DNA of 64,000 bases from Herbaspirillum sp. ASV7 (GTDB taxonomy: Bacteria > Pseudomonadota > Gammaproteobacteria > Burkholderiales > Burkholderiaceae_D). A program made the position numbers and the translations under genes. Where the stretch lies: assembly GCF_016429215.1 (NCBI RefSeq), contig NZ_JAELUH010000022.1:1-64000 (forward strand), written 5' to 3'. Under the pieces are notes generated by a model. It searched no databases, had not been told where the DNA came from, and saw only the letters and a list, made by a program, of their open reading frames with translations. Every line of letters begins with the position of its first letter. Within the stretch, counting starts at the first letter, position 1. Of this stretch, positions 49,317 through 59,572 are shown piece by piece.

Positions 49317-50692
49317 CGCTGCTGCATACCCTCCTGGCATTCTTCGTTGCACTCGGCACCCTGGTCGTAGTGCACGAGCTGGGCCACTACCTGGTGGCGC
49401 GCTGGTGCGGGGTCAAGGTATTGCGCTTTTCGGTGGGCATGGGGCGGGTGATCTGGTCGCGCCGCTTCGGCCGTGACCAGACCGAGTGGGCCCTGTCGAT
49501 CTTGCCGCTGGGCGGCTATGTGAAGATGCTGGATGCCCGCGAGCAGCCGCTGGAGGACATCCCGGCCGCCGATCTCGCGCGCGAATTCACCCGCCAGTCG
49601 GTGTGGCGCCGCATCGCCATCGTGGCCGCCGGTCCGATTGCCAATTTCCTGCTGGCCATCCTGCTGTTTGCCGGACTCTACATGCACGGGGTGCCCGAGC
49701 CGGTCCCCCTGCTGCGCGCCGGCGCCGAGCAGAGCGCGGCCTACCAGGCCGGTCTGCGGGCGGGTGACCGCATCACTGCGGTCAACGGTGCGCCGGTGCA
49801 GGTGTGGTCCGAGCTGCGCTGGAAGCTCATGCAGCTGGTCCTGGAAAAGGCCGATGCACGCCTGGATGTGGAACGCCCCAATCCCAATGGCAGCGGCAAG
49901 CTGCTCAATACCGTGACCTTGCGCCTGGCCGGCATCGACGGCAACGACCTGGAAGGGGATTTCCTGGGCAAGCTCGGTCTGGCGCTGGCGCGTCCGCCCG
50001 CCGTGCTGGGTCGCGTCATGGAAGGGCCGGCCAAGGCGGCCGGACTGCAGAGCGGGGATCGTATCCTGGCCATTGATGGCCAGCCAGTGCAGGACGGCCT
50101 GGCCTTCGTCGAGAAGATCCGCGAATCGGCCGGTCGTACGCTGACATTGCAGGTGGTGCGGGGCGCCGCCACCCTGGACGTGCGCGTCACCCCAGAAGTC
50201 GCCGATGACGGGCAGGGCGAGGGGGCCAAGCGCATCGGTCGCATCAAGGTCGAGGTGCCGCTGGCGCCGGAGATGGCCACCATCAGCGACGCTCCGCTGG
50301 ACGCCCTGGCCAAGGGGGCGCAGCGTACCTGGGATACCAGCGCCATGACCATCAAGATGATCGGCCGCATGATCATCGGCCAGGTCTCCCTGAAGAACAT
50401 CACCGGCCCCATCACCATCGCCGATTATGCCGGCCAGACCGCCCGGGTGGGCCTGGTCAGCTACCTGAGCTTCATGGCCTTCATCAGTATCAGCCTTGGG
50501 GTGATGAATCTATTGCCTATCCCGGTGTTAGATGGCGGTCATTTGTTGTATTATGCGCTGGAGATTTTGACAGGGCGGCCCGTTTCCGAGCGGTTTGGGG
50601 AAATCGCGCAGCGCGCCGGCCTGGGAATACTGATGGCGCTGATGCTCGTTGCGGCTTTCAACGATATCGTGCGACTGATGTTCCAAGGATGA
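49313..50692 (+). CDS. rseP: RseP, site-2 RIP metalloprotease
   Basis: The 459-residue inner-membrane protease cleaves RseA within the membrane to release sigma-E, and removes leftover signal peptides. The zinc motif HELGH is at 21-25 in the first helix, and the second metal motif [12 protein letters not shown] is near the C terminus. Two PDZ domains lie between ([13 protein letters not shown] and [13 protein letters not shown]). The start overlaps the dxr stop. Confidence 0.95.
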   Translation: MTLLHTLLAFFVALGTLVVVHELGHYLVARWCGVKVLRFSVGMGRVIWSRRFGRDQTEWALSILPLGGYVKMLDAREQPLEDIPAADLAREFTRQSVWRRIAIVAAGPIANFLLAILLFAGLYMHGVPEPVPLLRAGAEQSAAYQAGLRAGDRITAVNGAPVQVWSELRWKLMQLVLEKADARLDVERPNPNGSGKLLNTVTLRLAGIDGNDLEGDFLGKLGLALARPPAVLGRVMEGPAKAAGLQSGDRILAIDGQPVQDGLAFVEKIRESAGRTLTLQVVRGAATLDVRVTPEVADDGQGEGAKRIGRIKVEVPLAPEMATISDAPLDALAKGAQRTWDTSAMTIKMIGRMIIGQVSLKNITGPITIADYAGQTARVGLVSYLSFMAFISISLGVMNLLPIPVLDGGHLLYYALEILTGRPVSERFGEIAQRAGLGILMALMLVAAFNDIVRLMFQG

Positions 50693-50757
50693 ATCCGGCC
50701 TGATGCCGTCGCCGTCGATGAAAATCGGCGGTTCGGCGAGAAAGACCGGATTTTTTA
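50692..50757 (+). terminator. Possible terminator between rseP and bamA
   Basis: AATCCGG (50692-50698) can pair with CCGGATT (50746-50752), followed by a T-run to 50756. The large loop contains a nested GCCG/CGGC stem. The structure begins within the rseP stop codon. It suggests bamA has its own promoter in the remaining 125 bp, but I see no clear sigma-E consensus there. Confidence 0.45.
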
Positions 50758-50881
50758 CATTTGCCGGCCAACCCCGATGGCAGTTGTTAAGCAATTGGCA
50801 ATGGATCGCGAATCCGTTTCCAATTCCTTACCTTCCTCTTGTCAGGCAGTGCTGCGGCGAAAAACTGTTGATGAACGATAG

Positions 50882-53254
50882 ATGAAATTACACCCTGCGC
50901 AACATCCCATCCCGACATTCTCCCGTCGCCTGATCGCCGCAGCCGCCTTTGCCCTGTGCTCCAGCCAGGCCATGGCGGTCACACCCTTCGTGGTCAAGGA
51001 TATCCGCGTCGAAGGCATCCAGCGTACCGAAGCCGGTACGGTCTTCAGCTACCTGCCGGTGCGCGTGGGCGATACCTTCAACGATGAAAAGGGTACCGCA
51101 GCCATCAAGGCGCTGTACGCCACCGGTTTCTTCCGCGACGTGCGCATCGAGACCGAAGGCGACGTGCTGGTGGTGCAGGTGGTCGAGCGTCCGGCCATTG
51201 CCAGCGTCGACTTCTCCGGCATCAAGGAATTCGACAAGGAACAGCTGACCAAGGCCCTCAAGGAAATCGGCGTGGCCGAGTCGCGCATCTTCGACCGCTC
51301 CCAGGTCGATCGTGCCGAGCAGGAGTTGAAGCGTCAGTATCTCTCGCGCGGCCTATACGGCGCCAAGGTGTCCACCACGGTGACGCCGGTCGAGCGTAAC
51401 CGCGTGGCCATTACCTTCTCCGTGGATGAAGGTGATGTCTCGCGTATCAAGCAGATCAACTTCGTGGGCAACAAGGTGTTTTCCGACAGCACCCTGCGCG
51501 ACCAGATCAAGCTGACCACGCCGGGTTGGTTCACCTGGTACACCAAGGCCGACCAGTATTCCAAGGAAAAGCTGCAGGGCGACATCGAAACCCTGCGCTC
51601 TTACTACCTGGACCGCGGCTACCTGGAAATGCAGGTCGAATCGACCCAGGTGTCGATCACGCCCGACAAGAAAGACATCTACATCACCGTCAACATCAAG
51701 GAAGGCGAGAAGTACACCGTCTCCGACATCAAGCTGGAAGGCGAGATGTTTGGCATGGAGCCGGAGCTGTCCAAGCTGGTGCAGCTGAAGAAGGGCGATG
51801 TCTATTCCGGCTCCAAGCTCACCGACAGCACCAAGAAGATCGGCGAGCGCCTGGGCAACTTCGGTTACGCCTTCGCCAACGTGAACGCCAACCCGAACGT
51901 GGATCGCGAGAAGAAGGAAGTCGCCTTCACCATCATGGTCGACCCGGGCAAGCGCGTCTACGTGCGCCATGTCAACATCGCCGGCAATACCAAGACCCGC
52001 GATGAGGTCATCCGCCGCGAATTCCGCCAGTTCGAGGATTCCTGGTACGACGGCGAGAAGATCAAGCTCTCGCGCGACCGCGTGGACCGCCTGGGCTACT
52101 TCAAGGAAGTCACCATCGATACGCCGGAAGTGGCCGGCAGCAGCGACCAGGTCGACGTCAACATGAAGGTCGAGGAAAAGCCGACCGGCAACATCATGGT
52201 CGGTGCCGGCTTCTCGCAATCCGACAAGCTCAGCCTGACCGGCTCGATCTCGCAGGAAAACGCCTTCGGCAGCGGCAACACCGTGAGCCTGGACGTCAAT
52301 ACCAGCTCGCGCTATCGCACCATCTCGCTGTCGACCACCAATCCGTACTTCACCGATGACGGCATCAGCCGCACCTACGAAGTCTATCTGCGCACCCTGC
52401 GTCCGTCGGTCTATGCCACGGGTGACTACAAGGTCAAGACGCTGGGTGGCAGCATCAAGTTCGGCGTGCCGTTCTCGGAGCTGGATCGGGTCTTCTTCGG
52501 TATCGGTGTCGAGAACACCAACGTCACCACCGACACCACCAGCCCCTCGCTGTACCGCCAGTACGTGCGTGACTTCGGTGGTGCCGGCGCGGCAGGTTGT
52601 GATGTGGTCAACGATTCGACCTGCGGTGTCGGCAGCGCCCGTACCACCAGCTTCCCGCTGACGGTGGCCTGGCAGCGCGATGGCCGTGACAGCGCCCTGG
52701 TGCCGACCATGGGCCGCTACCAGCGCGCCAACCTGGAAGTGTCGGCCGTCGGTACGCTGCAGTACTATCGCGCCAGCTATCAGCACCAATACTTCCAGCC
52801 CTTCTTCAGCAAGGCCGTGACCCTGGCCCTGAACGGCGAGCTTGATTACGGTCGTGGCATCGGCAGCAAGCCTTATCCGGTGTTCAAGAACTACTACGCC
52901 GGCGGTATCGGTACCGTGCGTGGCTATGAAGCGTCCTCGCTGGGTAGCCTGAAGGACCAGTACGGCGATTCCATGGGTGGTGCTTCTCGTTTCTATGCCA
53001 ACGCAGAGTTACAATTCCCGTTCCCGGGTTCGGGTCAGGATCGCACGTTGCGCTGGTTCACCTTCTTCGACGGCGGCAACGTCTTCGCCGATGGCCAGAA
53101 CATCAAGTTCAACGACCTGCGCTACTCCACTGGTGTGGGTATCAGCTGGGTGTCGCCGATCGGCCCCCTGAAGCTCAGTTTCGGCAAGCCGTTGAACCTC
53201 AAAGACGGCGACAAGTCTCAATCCTTCCAGTTCCAACTGGGTACCGGCTTCTAA
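50882..53254 (+). CDS. bamA: BamA, outer membrane protein assembly factor
   Basis: The 790-residue Omp85 protein is the core of the BAM complex that folds beta-barrel proteins into the outer membrane. A signal peptide ends near residue 33 (SQAMA). Five POTRA domains follow (about 34-440, starting FVVKDIRVEGIQRTEAGTVF). A C-terminal 16-strand barrel ends in the outer-membrane signature FQFQLGTGF with terminal Phe. The surface-loop region GGAGAAGCDVVNDSTCGVG holds a Cys pair. It precedes skp and the lipid A genes, the usual order. Confidence 0.96.
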   Translation: MKLHPAQHPIPTFSRRLIAAAAFALCSSQAMAVTPFVVKDIRVEGIQRTEAGTVFSYLPVRVGDTFNDEKGTAAIKALYATGFFRDVRIETEGDVLVVQVVERPAIASVDFSGIKEFDKEQLTKALKEIGVAESRIFDRSQVDRAEQELKRQYLSRGLYGAKVSTTVTPVERNRVAITFSVDEGDVSRIKQINFVGNKVFSDSTLRDQIKLTTPGWFTWYTKADQYSKEKLQGDIETLRSYYLDRGYLEMQVESTQVSITPDKKDIYITVNIKEGEKYTVSDIKLEGEMFGMEPELSKLVQLKKGDVYSGSKLTDSTKKIGERLGNFGYAFANVNANPNVDREKKEVAFTIMVDPGKRVYVRHVNIAGNTKTRDEVIRREFRQFEDSWYDGEKIKLSRDRVDRLGYFKEVTIDTPEVAGSSDQVDVNMKVEEKPTGNIMVGAGFSQSDKLSLTGSISQENAFGSGNTVSLDVNTSSRYRTISLSTTNPYFTDDGISRTYEVYLRTLRPSVYATGDYKVKTLGGSIKFGVPFSELDRVFFGIGVENTNVTTDTTSPSLYRQYVRDFGGAGAAGCDVVNDSTCGVGSARTTSFPLTVAWQRDGRDSALVPTMGRYQRANLEVSAVGTLQYYRASYQHQYFQPFFSKAVTLALNGELDYGRGIGSKPYPVFKNYYAGGIGTVRGYEASSLGSLKDQYGDSMGGASRFYANAELQFPFPGSGQDRTLRWFTFFDGGNVFADGQNIKFNDLRYSTGVGISWVSPIGPLKLSFGKPLNLKDGDKSQSFQFQLGTGF

Positions 53255-53290
53255 AGCGGGCATCATTGATTCGTAATACGGAGAGTAATC

Positions 53291-53809
53291 TTGAAGTTCA
53301 TGACCAAATCGTTCCTGTCCCTGCAGACCATCGTGATGGCTGCCTGCCTGCTCAGCTTTGCGCCTGCCCACGCGCAGGAAAGCTCCAAAATCGCCTTCGT
53401 CAGCACCGAGCGTATCTTCCGCGAAGCCGCGCCGGCCAAGGCGGCACAATCGAAGCTGGAAGCCGAGTTCGCCAAGCGCGACCGCGACCTGCAGGATATG
53501 GCCGCTCGCCTGAAGGCCCAGTCGGAAAAGCTGGACAAGGATTCCGCCGTGCTGTCCGACTCTGACCGTGCCAAGCGTCAGCGTGACCTGTCCGACCTGG
53601 ACAAGGAATTCCAGCGCAAGCAGCGTGAATTCCGCGAAGACCTGAACCAGCGCCGCAATGAAGAACTGGCAGTGGTCCTGGAGCGTACCAACAAGGTGAT
53701 CCGCCAGATCGCCGAAGCGGAAAAGTACGACATCGTCTTCCAGGAGGCCGTGTACGCCAGCAAGCGCATCGACATTACCGACAAGGTCCTGAAGGAACTG
53801 GCGAAGTAA
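53291..53809 (+). CDS. skp: OmpH/Skp periplasmic chaperone
   Basis: The 172-residue periplasmic holdase carries unfolded outer-membrane proteins to BamA. A signal peptide ends at AHAQ (about residue 29). The mature part is a charged helical arm (about 60-140) typical of Skp. The start is probably the TTG at 53291: GGAGAG lies five bases upstream, while the ATG at 53300 would be 14 bases away. It lies 36 bp downstream of bamA. A GC-rich hairpin (53824-53857) separates it from lpxD. Confidence 0.9.
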   Translation: MKFMTKSFLSLQTIVMAACLLSFAPAHAQESSKIAFVSTERIFREAAPAKAAQSKLEAEFAKRDRDLQDMAARLKAQSEKLDKDSAVLSDSDRAKRQRDLSDLDKEFQRKQREFREDLNQRRNEELAVVLERTNKVIRQIAEAEKYDIVFQEAVYASKRIDITDKVLKELAK

Positions 53810-53942
53810 TCCCTTCCTGACCGTGCGGGCGCGGGGCGCAAGCCCTTGGCGCCCGCATGTCGCTTCAGGGGCCGCCACATCGCGGTGACGCGCGGTGGCG
53901 GCCTCGGTATCATACGCAACGCATATCATTCGGAAAGCCAAG

Positions 53943-55031
53943 ATGAGTATTCGGCTGGAGCAATTGGTCGAGCGCTTGGGCGGGCAGTTGAAGGGTGATG
54001 CGAACATCGCAGTCCAGGGCATCGCGCCGCTGGATGCCGCAGGTTCCACCCAGATCACCTTCCTCTCCAATCCCAAATTCCGCGCGCAAGCCGACCAGAC
54101 ACAGGCAGCGGCGCTGATCCTGTCCGAGGCGGACGACGCCCAGGTGCAGGCCTATGCCGGCGCCCGTATCGTCACGCGCAATCCCTACGCCTATTTCGCC
54201 CGTGCGGCGCAACTGTTCCAGGCCATGGCTGAAGTGGTGCCGGCTGCCGGTATCCATGCCAGTGCCGTGGTCGACCCTTCGGCCAGCGTGGCGGCCGATG
54301 CCGTCATCGGCCCGCAGGTAGTGATCGAGGCGGGGGCCGTCATTGGCGCTCGCGCCCGCATCGACGCCGGCAGCTTCATCGGCCGCCATGCCCGCGTGGG
54401 CGAGGATACCCATTTCCACGCCCGCGTGACCCTGCATCACGCCTGCGAAATCGGCGCGCGCGGTATCGTCCACTCTGGCGCCGTGATCGGTGCCGATGGC
54501 TTCGGATTTGCCAACGAGGCCGGGCAGTGGATCAAGATCCCGCAAGTTGGCCGCGTGATGATCGGTGATGACGTGGAGATCGGTGCCAATACCACCATTG
54601 ATCGTGGCGCACTGGCCGATACCGTGATCGAGGAGGGCGTCAAGCTCGACAACCAGATCCAGATCGCCCACAACTGCCACATCGGTGCGCATACCGCCAT
54701 TGCAGCCTGTGCCGGCATCGCCGGCAGCGCGCGGATCGGCAAGTATTGCTCCATCGGTGGCGCGGCCATGATCCATGGCCATATCACCATCGTGGACAAG
54801 GTGCATGTCTCGGCCGGCACGCTGGCCTTGCGTTCCATCCTGGAGCCTGGGCAGTACACCGGCTTCTATCCGATCACGGAACACCGCGATTGGGAAAAAT
54901 CCGCCGCATTGGTGCGCAATCTGGGCACGATGCGTGAGAAAATCCGGGCGTTGGAAAAAACGCTCAAAACGTTGACACAAGAACAAGCGGGCCAAGCACC
55001 GCATTCAGAGAATCAAGAAGAGAATGAATAG
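53943..55031 (+). CDS. lpxD: UDP-3-O-(3-hydroxyacyl)glucosamine N-acyltransferase
   Basis: The 362-residue left-handed beta-helix acyltransferase performs the third step of lipid A synthesis. The N-terminal uridine-binding domain (about 1-100, with ITFLSNPKF) is followed by hexapeptide repeats with [26 protein letters not shown], which contains the catalytic His region. A C-terminal helix completes it. ATG 53943 ([14 protein letters not shown]) is preferred to the upstream GTG at 53895. It overlaps fabZ by 8 bp. Confidence 0.95.
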   Translation: MSIRLEQLVERLGGQLKGDANIAVQGIAPLDAAGSTQITFLSNPKFRAQADQTQAAALILSEADDAQVQAYAGARIVTRNPYAYFARAAQLFQAMAEVVPAAGIHASAVVDPSASVAADAVIGPQVVIEAGAVIGARARIDAGSFIGRHARVGEDTHFHARVTLHHACEIGARGIVHSGAVIGADGFGFANEAGQWIKIPQVGRVMIGDDVEIGANTTIDRGALADTVIEEGVKLDNQIQIAHNCHIGAHTAIAACAGIAGSARIGKYCSIGGAAMIHGHITIVDKVHVSAGTLALRSILEPGQYTGFYPITEHRDWEKSAALVRNLGTMREKIRALEKTLKTLTQEQAGQAPHSENQEENE

Positions 55032-55488
55032 CCTCGACATCAATCAAATCAAACAGTACCTGCCGCACCGTTACCCGCTGCTGCTGGTGGACCGCGTGCT
55101 GGACTGGGAGAGCGGCAAGACCATTACCGCGATCAAGAACGTGACCGTCAATGAAGAATTCTTCAATGGCCACTTCCCGCACAAGCCGGTCATGCCCGGC
55201 GTGCTGATGATCGAGGCGCTGGCCCAGACGGCGGCACTGCTGTCCTTCCTGACCGAAGGCCGCAAGCCCGACGAGAACACCGTGGTCTACTTCGTCGGCA
55301 TCGACAACGCCCGCTTCAAGCGTCCGGTGGAGCCGGGCGACCAGCTGAAGATGGAAGTCGAGATCACCCGCCGCGCGCGTGGCATCTGGAAGTACCGGGC
55401 GGTGGCGACCGTGGATGGCCAGGTCGCGGTGGAAGCCGATCTGATGTGCACCATGCGCAGCGCGGCCGACGCCAGCCAGAGCGCCTGA
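55024..55488 (+). CDS. fabZ: 3-hydroxyacyl-[ACP] dehydratase FabZ
   Basis: The 154-residue hot-dog-fold enzyme dehydrates 3-hydroxyacyl-ACP in fatty acid synthesis and competes with LpxA and LpxD for hydroxyacyl-ACP. The active-site segment is [21 protein letters not shown], with the conserved His and Glu. The AAGAAGAGA stretch before ATG 55024 is a good ribosome site. The start lies inside lpxD, so translation is probably coupled. Confidence 0.96.
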   Translation: MNSLDINQIKQYLPHRYPLLLVDRVLDWESGKTITAIKNVTVNEEFFNGHFPHKPVMPGVLMIEALAQTAALLSFLTEGRKPDENTVVYFVGIDNARFKRPVEPGDQLKMEVEITRRARGIWKYRAVATVDGQVAVEADLMCTMRSAADASQSA

Positions 55489-55520
55489 TTCCCGGATCCG
55501 GCGACCCACAGGCTGCAAGG

Positions 55521-55566
55521 CAGGCCCGGCAGGCGATCGGCAAGATCGGGCCGGGCCTGATTCTTT
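55521..55566 (+). terminator. Terminator-like hairpin between fabZ and lpxA
   Basis: CAGGCCCGGC (55521-55530) pairs perfectly with GCCGGGCCTG (55550-55559), with a shorter GATC-flanked loop inside, and is followed by ATTCTTT. The 132-bp gap is unusually long for this operon, so the hairpin may attenuate lpxA-lpxB expression. Confidence 0.55.
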
Positions 55567-55620
55567 GAATGATTGCCATGTTGCAATTGATTCAATTGAA
55601 CCTCAATCGAAGCACAGGAT

Positions 55621-56409
55621 ATGTCCAAGATCCATCCAAGCGCAGTGATTGCCCCCGGCGCGCAGATCGACGAAAGCGTCGAAGTCGGCGCCTATGCCGT
55701 CATCGGCCCTGACGTACGCATCGGTGCCGGCACCCGCATCGGCCCCCATGTGGTCATCGAAGGCCACACCACCATCGGGCGCGACAACGAGATTTTCCAG
55801 TTCGCCTCCATCGGTGCTGCACCGCAGGACAAGAAATACGCCGGCGAGCCCACCACCGTGGAAATCGGTGACCGCAATACCATCCGCGAATTCGTCACCT
55901 TCAACCGTGGCACCGTCCAGGATGCCGGCGCCACCCGCGTCGGCAACGACAACTGGATCATGGCCTATGTCCACCTGGCCCATGATTGCCAGCTGGGCAA
56001 CGACATCATCCTGGCCAACAATGCCACGCTGGCTGGCCACGTCCACCTGGGTGACCATGTGTTCCTGGGCGGTTTTACCACCGTGCACCAGTTCTGCCGT
56101 ATCGGCGCGCACGCGATGACGGCCTTTACCGCCGCCGTCAGCCAGGACGTGCCGCCCTTCGTGACGGCCGCCGGCAACCGCGCGGTGCCGGCCGGCATCA
56201 ATAGCGAAGGCTTGCGCCGTCGTGGTTTCACCAGCGAGCAGATCATGGAGATTAAGCGCGCCTACAAGCTGATCTATCGCGCCAACCTGCCGCTGGAAGA
56301 AGCCAAGCAGGAGCTGCAGCAGATGGAAGCGCAATCGGCCAATTCGGCCGCGCACATCCGCCTGTTGCGTGAATTCATCGAGGCTTCGGCCCGTGGCATC
56401 ATCCGCTGA
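55621..56409 (+). CDS. lpxA: UDP-N-acetylglucosamine O-acyltransferase
   Basis: The 262-residue enzyme performs the first step of lipid A synthesis. It is a hexapeptide-repeat beta-helix from the N terminus ([30 protein letters not shown]) through [19 protein letters not shown], which holds the catalytic His. The C-terminal helical domain begins near [15 protein letters not shown]. The length matches E. coli LpxA (262). Confidence 0.96.
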   Translation: MSKIHPSAVIAPGAQIDESVEVGAYAVIGPDVRIGAGTRIGPHVVIEGHTTIGRDNEIFQFASIGAAPQDKKYAGEPTTVEIGDRNTIREFVTFNRGTVQDAGATRVGNDNWIMAYVHLAHDCQLGNDIILANNATLAGHVHLGDHVFLGGFTTVHQFCRIGAHAMTAFTAAVSQDVPPFVTAAGNRAVPAGINSEGLRRRGFTSEQIMEIKRAYKLIYRANLPLEEAKQELQQMEAQSANSAAHIRLLREFIEASARGIIR

Positions 56410-57568
56410 CCTGGGGCGCCGCCAGAGCATCGCGCTGGTGGCGGGCGAGAGCTCGGGCGACCTGCTGGGCAGCCGTCTGCTGTCGGGCTTGCGCGAGCGC
56501 TTGCCGCAGGCGCGCCTGCACGGCATCGGCGGCGAGCACATGGCAGAGCAGGGCTTCACCAGCCACTGGCCGATGGACAAGCTGACCGTGCGCGGCCTGT
56601 TCGAGGTGATCCCCCGCTATCGCGAGATCAAGGGGATCCAGGAAGACCTGCGCGACAAGCTGCTGGCCGACCGGCCGGACGTCTTCGTCGGCGTCGACTA
56701 CCCCGGCTTCAACCTGGGCCTGGAAGAACAGCTCAAGCAGGCCGGCATCCCCACCATCCATTTCATCGGTCCGCAGATCTGGGCCTGGCGGGGCTGGCGC
56801 ATCAAGAAGATCCAGCGTGCCGTGTCGCATATGCTGGTGATCTTCCCCTTCGAGGAAAACATCTACCGCCAGGCGGGCGTGCCGGTCACCTATGTCGGTC
56901 ATCCGCTGGCCGAGGTGATCCCGCTGCAGCCGGATACGCCGGCGGCGCGGCAGCGCCTGGGCCTGACCGGTCCAGGGCGGGTGGTGGCCGTCCTGCCGGG
57001 CAGCCGCATGAGCGAACTCAAGCAGAACGGCGCAGGCTTCCTGGCGGCGGCCCGGTTGCTGCGCCAGCGCGATCCGCAACTGCAATTCGTGGCGCCGATG
57101 GCGGGCGACCGCCAGATGGCCTTCTTCCAGGAGCAGATCCGCCAGGGCGGCTATGAAGACCTGGAGATGCATGTCATCCGGGGCCAGTCGCATGGCGCCA
57201 TGGAAGCCGCCGATGCCGTGCTGGTGGCGTCCGGCACCGCCTCGCTGGAAGTGGCCCTGTACAAGAAGCCCATGGTGATCTCCTACAAGATCAACTGGGC
57301 CTCGTATCAGATCATGCGCCACATGGCCTACCAGCCCTGGGTAGGCTTGCCCAATATCCTGGCCCGTGAATTCCTGGTGCCGGAACTGCTGCAGCACGCC
57401 GCCACGCCGCAGGCGCTGGCCGATGCCATGTGGCACCAGCTGGAAGACCATGCGCACCAGCAGCGCCTGGTGCGGCGCTTTGCCGACATGCACCAGTCCC
57501 TGCTGCGCGATACCAGCCGCGAAAGCGCCAATGCCGTATGTGAAGTCATCGGTGCGCGGCGCCGCTAG
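56393..57568 (+). CDS. lpxB: Lipid-A-disaccharide synthase
   Basis: The 391-residue GT19 glycosyltransferase joins UDP-diacylglucosamine and lipid X. Motifs are [15 protein letters not shown] at the N terminus, [42 protein letters not shown] and [14 protein letters not shown]. No ATG is available. The GTG at 56393, with GAGG nine bases upstream, gives a length close to the family norm and a 17-bp overlap with lpxA; another GTG at 56369 is possible. Confidence 0.94.
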   Translation: MASSADLGRRQSIALVAGESSGDLLGSRLLSGLRERLPQARLHGIGGEHMAEQGFTSHWPMDKLTVRGLFEVIPRYREIKGIQEDLRDKLLADRPDVFVGVDYPGFNLGLEEQLKQAGIPTIHFIGPQIWAWRGWRIKKIQRAVSHMLVIFPFEENIYRQAGVPVTYVGHPLAEVIPLQPDTPAARQRLGLTGPGRVVAVLPGSRMSELKQNGAGFLAAARLLRQRDPQLQFVAPMAGDRQMAFFQEQIRQGGYEDLEMHVIRGQSHGAMEAADAVLVASGTASLEVALYKKPMVISYKINWASYQIMRHMAYQPWVGLPNILAREFLVPELLQHAATPQALADAMWHQLEDHAHQQRLVRRFADMHQSLLRDTSRESANAVCEVIGARRR

Positions 57569-57617
57569 GCGGCTGTGCGCAGCGATGTTGGTTTGAAGAT
57601 TGAAGAAGGAAATTCCC

Positions 57618-58250
57618 ATGCCCAAGGCGGCGCCCCAGACATTGGCCCTGTTCGACGACTATTCCGGCGAGATCATCTGCGGCGTCGATGAGGCCGGCCG
57701 CGGCCCGCTGGCCGGCCCGGTGTTCGCGGCGGCGGTGATCCTGGATCCGGCGCGTCCGGTGAACGGACTGCGCGACTCCAAGAAGCTCTCCGAAGCCGCC
57801 CGCGACAGCCTGGCGCTGGAGATCAAGGAAAACGCATTGGCCTGGGCCATTGCCTCCTGCTGCGAACAGGAAATCGACGAGCTCAATATCCTGCATGCCA
57901 GCATGCTGGCCATGCGGCGTGCCGTCGAGGCGCTCTCTACCATACCCACGCTGGCCCTGATCGATGGCAACCGCTGCCCGGTCATGAGCATCCGTTCGGA
58001 AGCCATCGTCAAGGGTGACGACAAGGTGCCGGCCATCTCGGCCGCTTCCATCCTGGCCAAGACCGCGCGCGATGCGGCGCTGATGGTCTTGCACGACACC
58101 TATCCGCAATACGGGTTCGACCGCCACAAGGGCTATCCGACGGCCTTGCACCTGGACATGCTGCGCCAGCATGGTGTCTCGCCGGTGCATCGTCGCTCCT
58201 ATGCGCCGGTAAAGGCGCTGCTGCCGGCATCGGCTGGCGGACGAGGCTGA
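57618..58250 (+). CDS. rnhB: Ribonuclease HII
   Basis: The 210-residue endonuclease removes ribonucleotides and RNA primers from DNA. The catalytic carboxylates appear in [20 protein letters not shown] (Asp/Glu pair), in LIDGNRCP and in ARDALM-like [10 protein letters not shown]. The C-terminal [15 protein letters not shown] is typical. The AAGGA before ATG 57618 favours it over the TTG at 57600. lpxB-rnhB adjacency is conserved in proteobacteria. Confidence 0.95.
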   Translation: MPKAAPQTLALFDDYSGEIICGVDEAGRGPLAGPVFAAAVILDPARPVNGLRDSKKLSEAARDSLALEIKENALAWAIASCCEQEIDELNILHASMLAMRRAVEALSTIPTLALIDGNRCPVMSIRSEAIVKGDDKVPAISAASILAKTARDAALMVLHDTYPQYGFDRHKGYPTALHLDMLRQHGVSPVHRRSYAPVKALLPASAGGRG

Positions 58251-58266
58251 ATCGGGGAGCCACGCC

Positions 58267-59058
58267 ATGAAACTGATTACCTCCAAGGACAATGCGCTCT
58301 TCAAGGATCTGAAGCAGCTGGCCTCCAGCAGCCAGGCACGTCGTCGTGCCGGTCAGAGCCTGCTCGATGGCGTGCACCTGGCGCAGGCCTGGCTGCAGCA
58401 TCGCGGCGCGCCGCAGGTATGCGTGGTGGCCGAGAGCGCCCAATATCATCCTGAAGTCGCTGCCATCCTGGCACGTTGCGAAGAAGGACGGGCGCAATGC
58501 CTGGTGCTGGCCGACAAGCTGTACGACGCCGTCAGCACGGTCGAGAACGGGGTCGGCCTGTTCTTCCTGGTGGCCACACCCGAGCCAACGGCACCCAAGG
58601 TCCTCAAGGAGTCGGCAGTGCTGCTCGACGGCTTGCAGGACCCCGGCAACCTGGGCTCCATCCTGCGCAGTGCCGCCGCTGCCGGCGTGAAGCAGGTGTT
58701 CTGTGCGCCCGGCACCGCTGCAGCCTGGTCACCCAAGGTGTTGCGCGCCGGCATGGGCGCGCATTTCGTGCTGGATATCTTCGAGAACGTCGATCTGGTC
58801 AGCCTGTGTGCCAGCAGTCGCATCCCGCTGCTGGCCACCAGTTCACATGCGGCCCAAACCTTGTATGAATGCGATCTGTCCGGGCCGGTGGCCTGGCTGC
58901 TGGGGCATGAGGGGCAGGGCGTGTCGCCGGCCCTGCAGGAGGCGGCGACTCAGGAAGTGGTCATCCCGCACCTGGGCGAGATGGAGTCCCTCAACGTGGC
59001 TGCCGCCGCTGCCGTCTGCCTGTTCGAACAGGTACGCCAGCGTACTGTCGGTCGCTGA
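58267..59058 (+). CDS. TrmH/SpoU-family RNA 2'-O-methyltransferase
   Basis: The 263-residue SPOUT methyltransferase has an N-terminal substrate-binding segment (ITSKDNALFKDLKQLASSSQARRRAGQSLLDG) like that of the L30e-type domain. The knotted catalytic domain has LLDGLQDPGNLGSILRSAAAAGV, WLLGHEGQGVSPAL and VVIPHLGEMESLNVAAAAAVCLFE, the three SpoU motifs. The RNA target is not evident. It starts 16 bp after rnhB. Confidence 0.88.
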   Translation: MKLITSKDNALFKDLKQLASSSQARRRAGQSLLDGVHLAQAWLQHRGAPQVCVVAESAQYHPEVAAILARCEEGRAQCLVLADKLYDAVSTVENGVGLFFLVATPEPTAPKVLKESAVLLDGLQDPGNLGSILRSAAAAGVKQVFCAPGTAAAWSPKVLRAGMGAHFVLDIFENVDLVSLCASSRIPLLATSSHAAQTLYECDLSGPVAWLLGHEGQGVSPALQEAATQEVVIPHLGEMESLNVAAAAAVCLFEQVRQRTVGR

Positions 59059-59065
59059 GACGACG

Positions 59066-59572
59066 ATGGCTGGCTTTCCGCCCCCGGACATGCCCGGCCT
59101 GGCTGCCTACTTCCGTGGGCATTGGCAGTTCACCCGCACCATCTGGGAAGGCGGGGAGCAGGCCCAGGCCGAAGCGGCGGGCGAAGCGGTGTTTCGCGAT
59201 GGTGAGCTGACCGGTCAACTGATCTATCAGGAGCGTGGCTACTTGCGCATGCTGACGGCGCCGGGCATGCGGCCGATCGTCTTCAGCCGGCTGTTCGACT
59301 ATCGTTTCGGCATCGATGCGCCGACGCGCCTGCAGGTCCTGTTTGCCGATGGTGAGCGCACCGGCCAGCCATACCAGGATTACCTGCTACGCGGCAACAT
59401 GGTGGCACCAGCCGCCGATCACCTGTGCGGACCGGATTGCTACAACGCCGCCTATACCCTCGACAATGATGAAGGTTTCACCATGGAAACCTTCATCAAC
59501 GGCCCCAGGAAGCAGACCCGGGTACTGACCCGTTACCAGCGCCAGGCAGGCCTCAGCGGGTCTCCGGCTTGA
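59066..59572 (+). CDS. DUF6314-like protein
   Basis: The 168-residue protein starts [26 protein letters not shown] and contains [49 protein letters not shown] and a [12 protein letters not shown] segment with two cysteines. This layout fits the DUF6314 family of beta-rich proteins. I have no function for it. It begins 7 bp after the methyltransferase stop and runs 20 bp past the stop codon of the opposing ppsR gene, so the two genes overlap at their 3' ends. Confidence 0.65.
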   Translation: MAGFPPPDMPGLAAYFRGHWQFTRTIWEGGEQAQAEAAGEAVFRDGELTGQLIYQERGYLRMLTAPGMRPIVFSRLFDYRFGIDAPTRLQVLFADGERTGQPYQDYLLRGNMVAPAADHLCGPDCYNAAYTLDNDEGFTMETFINGPRKQTRVLTRYQRQAGLSGSPA

